DNA of 64,000 nucleotides from Rhizomys pruinosus. Lineage: Eukaryota > Chordata > Mammalia > Rodentia > Spalacidae. Below, piece by piece: positions 57,451 through 64,000 of this stretch. Position 1 is the first letter of the stretch. Each line of letters begins with the position of its first letter. The notes beneath the pieces were generated by a model. The model did no database searches and was not told the origin of the DNA. It worked only from the letters and a program-made list of their open reading frames with translations. Both the position numbers and the translations under genes were made by a program. Where the stretch lies: positions 907,344-971,343 of the forward strand of contig VZQC01006583.1 in assembly GCA_009823505.1 (NCBI GenBank). Direction: 5' to 3'.

Positions 57451-58209
57451 TGAACTAGCTACTGGATCACGGGACACTGCCCCTCCTGTGTCCTGGATTT
57501 GAAGGTTGGGATGATGGGGCTGTTTAATTGTTCCATAGTTCCTTCACTCAGTTAAAACTCACATGTAGGAGAACATCTTTAAGACTTCGGTGCACTCTGC
57601 ATTATCAGTTACAGTAACCTGAGTTACAGCCAGCTTTCAGGAAGGAATCAGTGCTATAAACTGTCTCTCCAAGTGAGAGAAAAGTGCACACCAAGATCTT
57701 GACTAAAATTTCAGGGGATTCCTGAACTTTCAGGCATTTGTTCCAAGGATACAGATTCAGATTCTCCTTAGAGAATCCTTAGCTTGTTGCTAACTGCAGA
57801 GTTCAAAAGTCACAACTTCACTGAGGAAGAGTTATAGCACTGACATTTAATAGTCATGCACACGATTCCAACTCGTATCATTGTTCTAAAATGTAGAGCT
57901 CACAACAAATTCATGAAGCTTGTACAAGGACAACCATTAATAGCATTAAAACTTTAGCTTTATTTTACTTGTGAATATCTGAATATGATAAATTATGTAA
58001 TTACACTATAAAATCATAAAACTACATAATATGTAACTATGAATTATATTGTTAATTTCACTTACACTTTGAATTTCATGTTTCCCATATGCAGACATGT
58101 GCATATTTATATATGAACAAAAATTAAACACTTTTGTTCCTTTTTATTGTCACATGACTGGATCAAACTAGGTACTGACCAGGCTTAAGAAAATCTTATT
58201 TTTTCCAGT
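57451..58209. other. Intergenic, nothing recognised
   Basis: AT-rich, largely repeat-free by eye. Confidence 0.45.
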
Positions 58210-58520
58210 GTCCTTGTTAGTTTTTATTGCCAATTTGACACAATTCAGAGTTACTAGGGAAGACAGAGCCCCAGCTGGAAATCGCTGATCAGATTAGCCG
58301 TGGCATGTCTGTAGAGGGTTGCCTTCATTGACGATTGATATGGTACTGGCAAGCTTGCAAGCAGCATCCTCCATGGTTTATGCTTCAGTTCCTGCTTAAA
58401 GTTCCTGCCCTGTTGTCCCTTGGTGATGGACTGTGACTGTAATATGAAATAAATCCCCCCCCCAATTTGCTCTTGGTCAGTGTTTTTTTTTTATCACAGC
58501 AACAGAATGAAGCTAAACAT
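58210..58520 (+). mobile_element. Interspersed repeat, family R (plus copy)
   Basis: ttgccaatttgacacaattc, ggatggtactggcaag-type middle, tgaaataaatcccccc and ttatcacagcaacagaatga end. Confidence 0.65.
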
Positions 58521-59029
58521 CTTTTCTATGCATTCCATGTACAATAATTATATTTATTAACACGTTTCATGGGCAGATTAAATAATTTAATGAGGTTTCA
58601 AAGTAATAAACTCCAGTTCACAGAAACTTTCAGGGCCAGAATGTCTGAAAACTAGTGTGATATATTCAACCTATTGGTCCCTCAGTGAAGCTTGATTGGA
58701 TGAAAGAATAAAAAGTGAATGTTAATTTCTCATGTAAATTTTATAAGAGAAAAGTAAATGAGAAAAAAAAAGAAATAAGCCAAGGTTTCAGGCATTGGCC
58801 TGTGGGGCTTTTCCGGTAACTCTCTCTGAGCAGTGGTTCTTCATTGCTGGTCGTGATTTAATGTGGCACACAGTAGTCCTAGTAGATACACTTTCATGAT
58901 TGATGTGACATATAAAGGCCCTACTAGGTGCTCTTTCATGATGTATTCATGGTAAAAGGCATAATAGAAACTAATTTTCCTCCATTTCTGAGATTAAAGT
59001 ATATATATATTATATATACAGTTTATATT
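58521..59029. other. Intergenic, nothing recognised
   Basis: No feature supported. Confidence 0.45.
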
Positions 59030-59229
59030 CTATTTTTATTTGTATGAGTGTCTTGTTTGCATGGATGTGTTCTGCATGTGTGCAATGCCTGTGGAGGTCA
59101 GAAGAGGGCATCAGATCCCCTGGAACTGGAGTTACAGATGGTTAGCTGAACATGGGTGCTGGGAATCAAACCCTGGTCCTCTGCAAGAGCAGCTGATGCT
59201 CTTAACCACTGAGCCATCTCTCCAGCCCC
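59030..59229 (-). mobile_element. B2 SINE
   Basis: gtgcaatgcctgtggaggtc, gatcccctggaactggagtt, ctgagccatctctccagccc on plus. Confidence 0.93.
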
Positions 59230-60607
59230 TTCTGAAATTAATTCTTAATGTTTTCATTTATATTAATAACTATATAACGTGGGTCTCATCACACGGGAAC
59301 TATGGGGTGCTTTGTTTGACAGAGGCCTTTCCTCTATTCTCAGTGAGCTTTAACTGGGAAGTCAGGGTGCTGGGTGCTCAGTCAAAGCTTCCACTGTCAG
59401 AGTCCCTGGAGTTCTTTTCTCTTGAGAAAAGAACTGGAGGGATGAAATTCACAGACCACAGAGTGTGAGTTTAGATTCATAAGTGGTAGTTTGGAGAGGG
59501 AGCATAGCTATTTAGTAGGAGCAGATCCCTGCAATGGAATACCCTGAGCTGCTGCTGGGGGGCTTTCCAAAGACCTAACTGTAGAAAGGGGCTGAAGCAT
59601 GAAGAAGGGCAGAGCTGGTCAGTTGAGCTGGGCAATCCATGAATGTCCAGGTGCTTGTTCACATCAATTAAGACATTTTCATGCCTGTGTATAATGTGCT
59701 TTGATCACACTCACCTCTCTACTTTCCCCCCTTGCTACTCTGCGAATCTCCTTTCTCTTACCATTAGCACCCCTCTACTTTGATGCCTCTTTGTTCTCTG
59801 TCCCAATGGATCTCATCAGGACAGCTTCCAGGCACATGTGTGAGGGATCATTTCAATAAGCACAGCACCTTATTGGGGGCTGCATGACTGAAGAACGTTT
59901 TGGTCTCTTCTCCAGTGACTCATTAACTGCCTATAACTACCAGGGAGGGTGGAGTCCTGTGAACCCTGACTTTGTAACAAGATGTTGACAGCCCCAACCT
60001 TGTCTAGGCCTTATGCGTGTGATCGCAGCTACAGGAGTGCAAGGGCCGTGCCGCGTCTGGGAGGCCTTGACCACAACACTCCACCTCATCTTCCTGTCTT
60101 ACAGTGTTTCCATCGTCTCTTCCCTGCTGTTCCCTGAGCCTCGGTGGGAGGACGTAGAGGTTCCATTCAACCGTCAGTTATTTGTGAGGTTACTTTTTGC
60201 TAAGTATTTTCAACTTAGTCTTCAAATGACCTGAGAGTTTTAACATAAACTGCTACTGGAGAATTCCTATTCATTAAAATTAGGTTCCAATTAGCAAAAG
60301 CATTTTTTTTAAACATTGGACCACTTTGAATATGACTAAGTTATTAAAAGTGACATCAGAGACCAACACCCCAACTTCTCAATGGGACGGATCATTCAGA
60401 GATTAAGTGCTAAAATAAATCCCATTCTTGTATCTCGGGCACAGTGGGGATATCCTTATAGTCAGTCATACCTGATCAGATGATGAGTTGAACATCAGGT
60501 ATCCCTAAACAAACATAAAATTAGTCTTTTGGCTGTTATCCCATTCCATTTGGAACTGTCGTTTGACTCGATACAGTGGAATTCAAAGCAATTAATTTTA
60601 GCTTATA
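59230..60607. other. Intergenic, nothing recognised
   Basis: Mostly unique-looking DNA between the B2 and the probable NMUR2 3' flank. Open frames are short and unsupported. Confidence 0.45.
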
Positions 60608-60947
60608 TTTATTGAACCATTGAGATGAATATGGTTCTAGTAACAGGAAAAAAATCAACATACGTTCTTTAGGTCTTTGACAAATTCACATGTGACAAAT
60701 CAAGAATTTAAATCACTGAACTGCAAAGTAGAGTGTCAAAAGGGTTGGGAGAGATAAACTGACAGAGAGGCTGGATGCCATTTTGCAATCAAATAAGTCA
60801 AGCAAGGCTCCGTGGAGAGGATACCACATTAACACGAACACTAAGGGCGGGTGAGATACAAACACGTGGGAACTGGAGGTAAAGAAGGAATTCTGTGTGC
60901 TTCTGGTAGAAAATGATGGGCTACAGTTTGAAGAATAAGCCATGAGC

Positions 60948-61065
60948 TGGGTGCGATAGCACAAGCTTGCAATCCTGGTTCTTGGGAGGCCGAGGCAAGA
61001 AGGTCATGTGTTCCAGGCCGGCCTGGGTTATATAGTGACCCTCTGTCTCCACCTGTCTTGTAGAA
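60948..61065 (+). mobile_element. B1-related SINE monomer
   Basis: gagctgggtgcgatagcaca, ttgggaggccgaggcaagaa, ccaggccggcctgggttata. Confidence 0.75.
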
Positions 61066-61529
61066 CATCAGCACTCCAGTATAAATGGAGCCTCCACCAC
61101 TTATACTGGAAGATGAGCCTGAGAGGCAATGTCCTTATCATATGTGTGCAGAGTACTGACAGGTGACGAAGGATTGTGTGGGGAAAGCCACGGGCTTGAG
61201 ATCAGTAGCTGACATTTAACTTGTCTTTGGTTCCAAGGCAGTTGGCCATATGGCTGTCTGTATAGGAGATAAGACTTTAGAAATCCAGGTCTGGACCAAA
61301 TGATCAAAATGACTACATTTCTGTTTGTAGCTTGCGGGTCTTTCAATCCAATCTTCAGCGAGAGCTTCCTTCCTCTTCCCGTTCTTCTCTGAGTTGAACT
61401 TGTATCTGATCCTGTTACCAGTGAAGAATAATTGATGATGACTCAGGGGCTGGGTGGAGGAGGTCGTAGCTCTGAGAAGGATCCCCATGTCATCAGGGCT
61501 GTCAGACTAGGGAATTATGCTTTACCCGT

Positions 61530-61850
61530 GCGATGGATTTGCAGTCCCCTTGGAGAGCACTTCTAGGCATGTCTGCAAGGTGTTTCCAGAGAGGTTTAAC
61601 TGAGGAGGGAAGGACTGACCCTCCCCATGTAGGCGCCATCATTACTCAGGCTGGGACCCAGGGGAAAAGGAAAAGAACAGCTGAGCCCAGCATTCATTCC
61701 TCTCGCTTCTTGAGTGTGGACTCCAGGACCAGGGCTGCCTCCCACTGCTACCGCCATGTCCTTCCCACCATGATGGATTACACTTAAATTATGAGATGAA
61801 AGAAAGCCTTCCTTCCTGAACTTTCTCTTGGTTTGAAGGATTTGCTCAGA
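61530..61850 (+). mobile_element. Interspersed repeat, family R (plus copy, diverged)
   Basis: gaggtttaactgaggaggga, gagtgtggactccaggacca and caccatgatggattacactt follow the family R order. Confidence 0.5.
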
Positions 61851-62298
61851 AGATTGAGAAAAGTAAATAATGCAGTCTGTATGTGAGACAGTGTGGTTGA
61901 CAGATCCCTGCAGAGGAACGCCCGAGTGGGATTCTCAGATCACATGGGCATTCTGTCAGTTTCTATTCTGGGGAATCCCTCAGTAATGGTTGCTGTGCTT
62001 CTTGGCCATTCTGTCTTCCTGCATAGTCATGGTCCTTGAGGCAGGAGAGTGGAAAGTGGAGACGTGAAACCAGCAAGTTCTGCAATTCGGACCTAGAACT
62101 AAGGCTGACTTTTCACATTAAAAAAATAATAACTAGAAGCAGGTATAAGGATTCTAAGAACCATTTGACCTCTGTGACATCACAGGACGAGGCAGCGACT
62201 ACAGGATGTCCTTTTGTACAGTTCCAAGGCTGAGAGGAAGGTGACCTCACAGATCCTAGGCCTCCTAAAGGTGGTCCTCTGGCCTCTGGCAGCCACTT

Positions 62299-62573
62299 TC
62301 ACAATGCCTGTCCAGTGCAGGGGGCCATGGAGAGGTTTGAGTTGTAGATGGATGACTGACAAGGGCAATGGGAACCTGCCTCCTCAGTCAGATCCACAAG
62401 GTGGGATTCTGTCAGGAAGATGTTCCTCTGGGTGGGTGGCCCCTGAGGGTGATCCTGGCAATGCCCCCCTCTGCAGGAAGGAGAAATCACATTCCGGAAG
62501 GCTGCACGGAATCGTCGGGACAGGAGGTTATAGATAATGGGGTTGACGGCTGAGCTCAGATAGAAGAAGACTC
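62299..62573 (-). CDS. NMUR2: Neuromedin U receptor 2, last coding exon (partial gene)
   Basis: On the minus strand this exon gives 2 nt completing a split glycine codon, then 90 codons and a TGA stop, with no frameshift. It encodes the end of transmembrane helix 7 and the cytoplasmic tail of a class A GPCR. The NPxxY motif is NPIIY at residues 10-14 of the visible part, followed by the basic helix 8 (RRFRAAF) and a tail with QRNIFLTES and PCQSS. These blocks match my memory of mammalian NMUR2 and fit it better than NMUR1. The family binds the peptides neuromedin U and S at the plasma membrane, couples mainly to Gq, and acts in feeding, stress and circadian circuits. Earlier exons (helices 1-6) are not in the window and should lie to the right. 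The 90-residue tail segment has about the length expected for this exon. The gene family is certain; the NMUR2 assignment is strong. Confidence 0.93.
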
Positions 62574-62610
62574 CTGGAAATGGATTAAAAGGAAGGAGAC
62601 ACTGAGAGGC
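62574..62610 (-). promoter_or_regulatory. NMUR2: NMUR2 splice acceptor and polypyrimidine tract
   Basis: Read on the minus strand, the intron ends in ccatttccag directly before the exon. It is preceded by a pyrimidine-rich stretch (tctcagtgtctccttcc). The phase leaves GA to complete a glycine codon, as expected for the GVFFYLSS segment of this receptor. This decides the 5' edge of the exon. Confidence 0.85.
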
Positions 62611-62879
62611 AGACAGAGAGGGCCTGGGTCCCCTGTGATGGCCTCCTTTGGAAGTGCTCTAGTTGAGAATGCAACATGCTTGTTCCAGATCCACCCCCCG
62701 TGCACTCGGGGATCAAACAGAGAGATTAAAGAGCCTTGGAGAAACGTAGAGCAGTGAGGGTTCCTCTGAGATGCTGGGTGGGGTCTGCCAACCTTCCTTG
62801 TTCATTATACAGCCTGTTCTCCTGACACTGGTGCTTAAGTATCAGAGAAAAGAGATTGTGTTTTCTCATTGGACTTTTA

Positions 62880-63130
62880 TTTTTTTTATTTAAAAAATTT
62901 TAAATTTATTTTTGTATGTGTACAAGTGTACTGTCTGCATGTAGGTTGGTGCACCCGTGTCGTGCAATGCCGCGGAGGTCAGAAGAGGGTCTCGGATTCC
63001 CCTGGACTGGAGTTCTCCTGGAATTGGAGTTACAGATGGTTCTTAGCCACCATGTGGTTGCTGGGGATCAAACACAGGTCCTCTGCAAGAGCAGTTGGCA
63101 CTCTTACCATTAGACCATCTCTCCAGCCCC
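62880..63130 (-). mobile_element. B2 SINE in NMUR2 intron
   Basis: Complete: tail tattttttttatttaaaaaa, gtcgtgcaatgccgcggagg, ggggatcaaacacaggtcct and head gaccatctctccagcccc. In reverse relative to the plus strand, so in the same direction as NMUR2. Confidence 0.95.
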
Positions 63131-63369
63131 CTCATTGGACTTTTAAAACTGTAATCTGAAACCACAGGTGCTGGAGAAATGGAAGATCATCAAATCCCAG
63201 TCCTTCTGGGGTGACTCCTCACCGTCCTAAACAACTCCCGGAGAGATTTCCAGGTGCCCTTCCAGAAACCCCTTTCTCTTGATAGCTCTTCCATCACATC
63301 GAATTATATTTTGCCATTTATTTTGTTCAACAGATGGCTTGTGCATGCCTTTTCTTTGTTACATACTCA

Positions 63370-63402
63370 CTCTTTCCAAAAATATTTATTTTGATTGTTT
63401 GC

Positions 63403-63441
<39 letters not shown>

Positions 63442-63515
63442 CAAATGCAGTTAATTCAGTTGCCCCTGGAGGGAAAAAAATACCTGCTTTTAACTGCTGA
63501 GCTATATCTGCAGCC
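63370..63515 (-). mobile_element. B2/B4 SINE remnant with (TG)n
   Basis: A (TG)n run at about 63,404-63,438 followed by ttttaactgctgagctatat ctgcagcccct, a degraded reverse head. Confidence 0.6.
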
Positions 63516-63779
63516 CCTATGTCCATCCTCTTCTTACTGTATCCTGTTTTACTTCTCTAACACCCCAAGTAAACCTAAGGTTAGCATGTCCTGGTCTTAT
63601 TCTGTCCTGTGCTCTCAGATAAGCATTTGTACCTTTGTTGCTTCTTTTGTAAAGTGGCGGGTGAACTTGCCACAACCCTGGTGCTGTGGTCACCGCTCTG
63701 TTCTAACATCTCCATAGCTGTAGCTCTCTTGAGCTGTCAGCAGCTGCAATTACCCATAGGAGAATGCACAGAATGCGCT

Positions 63780-64000
63780 TGTCAATCTCCCTGTGGGGGA
63801 AGGGCTCAGGAGGTCCTGACCTTCCTCAAGGATTTGTAGATAGACAGCAGTTGTTTGGGGAGAGGCTCATGGGGCCCCACCCCTCCCCAAGGATTTATAG
63901 ATAGTTTATCTGTTGATAGGAGAGAAAAATGTTTTCTTCAGTGGTATAGCTGCTCATAAGATGCCCATGTTCCTGTTAGTAATGCAGTACAACCAATTCC
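63780..64000 (+). mobile_element. Lx-like L1 3' UTR, cut by window edge
   Basis: ggctcatggggccccacccc, then gttttcttcagtggtatagc and cataagatgcccatgttcc are Lx 3' UTR landmarks as I recall. A similar phrase ggctcaggaggtcctgacct occurs 70 bp earlier, so part of it is duplicated. Confidence 0.5.

Larger units (their letters stand above)
60608..62298 (-). other. Probable NMUR2 3' UTR and downstream flank
   Basis: Reading downstream from the stop codon, the first canonical AATAAA I see on the minus strand is at about 60,608-60,613 (TTTATT on plus). The true poly(A) site cannot be fixed by eye. This stretch also contains an interspersed repeat at 61.53-61.85 kb and a B1-related fragment at 60.95-61.07 kb, so the mature UTR may be shorter. 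No other coding potential is seen. Confidence 0.35.
62611..64000 (-). other. NMUR2 last intron (partial), with SINEs and an L1 tail
   Basis: This lies upstream of the NMUR2 exon on the minus strand, so it is intron. I looked for the preceding exon (helix 6 to helix 7) and found none. It holds a B2 SINE, a TG-repeat SINE fragment and an Lx-like L1 3' UTR, listed separately. Confidence 0.7.

Noticed and set aside
62576..64000. Search for the preceding NMUR2 exon
   Set aside because: No helix 6 coding sequence with a donor site was found; the interval is intron with SINEs and an L1 tail.

Overview
This is a mammalian nuclear window from a muroid rodent. The evidence is the mix of B1, B2 and B4 SINEs, rodent L1 retrotransposons with Lx-like 3' UTRs, long microsatellites, and one protein-coding exon of a known vertebrate receptor. 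The B2 copies carry head and body variants (for example 'gatggcctagcggtt' in the head) that differ from the Mus and Rattus consensus as I remember it. I infer a cricetid (hamster, vole or deer mouse group), but the sequence does not prove it.

Only one real gene segment is visible: the last coding exon of the neuromedin U receptor 2 gene (NMUR2), minus strand, 62,299-62,573, with a clean splice acceptor. The earlier exons must lie beyond the right edge. The other 62 kb is downstream intergenic DNA. Nearly all long open frames in it are by-products of tandem repeats or fragments of L1 ORFs.

Layout: 1-9.6 kb is intergenic with 45-, 35- and 22-bp minisatellites, a GATA-type tract and SINEs. 10.0-11.1 kb is an interspersed repeat carrying a very homogeneous 15-bp VNTR (48 identical units). 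11.9-13.1 kb has two minus-strand L1 fragments, followed by an unusual 28-bp-arm hairpin at 13.54 kb. 14.4 and 18.0 kb hold 59- and 45-bp minisatellites. 19.1-21.4 kb has an LTR with an internal duplication, a truncated L1 with target-site duplications, an Lx-like tail and a 265-base assembly gap. 22-29.4 kb mixes SINEs, an LTR-like block, a purine tract and an ancient L1M copy. 32.5-34.6 kb holds TG-rich, 47-bp and 43-bp arrays and an LTR with leader. 35.1-38.3 kb is a cluster of ATCT/GATA tracts invaded by LTRs and a B1. 42.2-49.5 kb is a 41-bp AT-rich minisatellite split by a B2 and by a full-length but ORF-disrupted L1. 49.6-55.2 kb holds more B2s, two LTRs and an Lx tail. 55.5-62.2 kb is the least repetitive part and includes a candidate conserved noncoding element at about 56.93-57.45 kb. 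62.3-64 kb is NMUR2 plus its intron.

I see no CRISPR array, operon, tRNA or rRNA gene, and no multi-gene system. The most unusual signals are the 15-bp VNTR that formally meets CpG-island criteria, the perfectly spaced AP-1/NF-E2 motifs at 9.29-9.36 kb, the 13.5 kb hairpin, the high density of distinct minisatellites, and signs of poorly polished sequence across the 43-49 kb L1.
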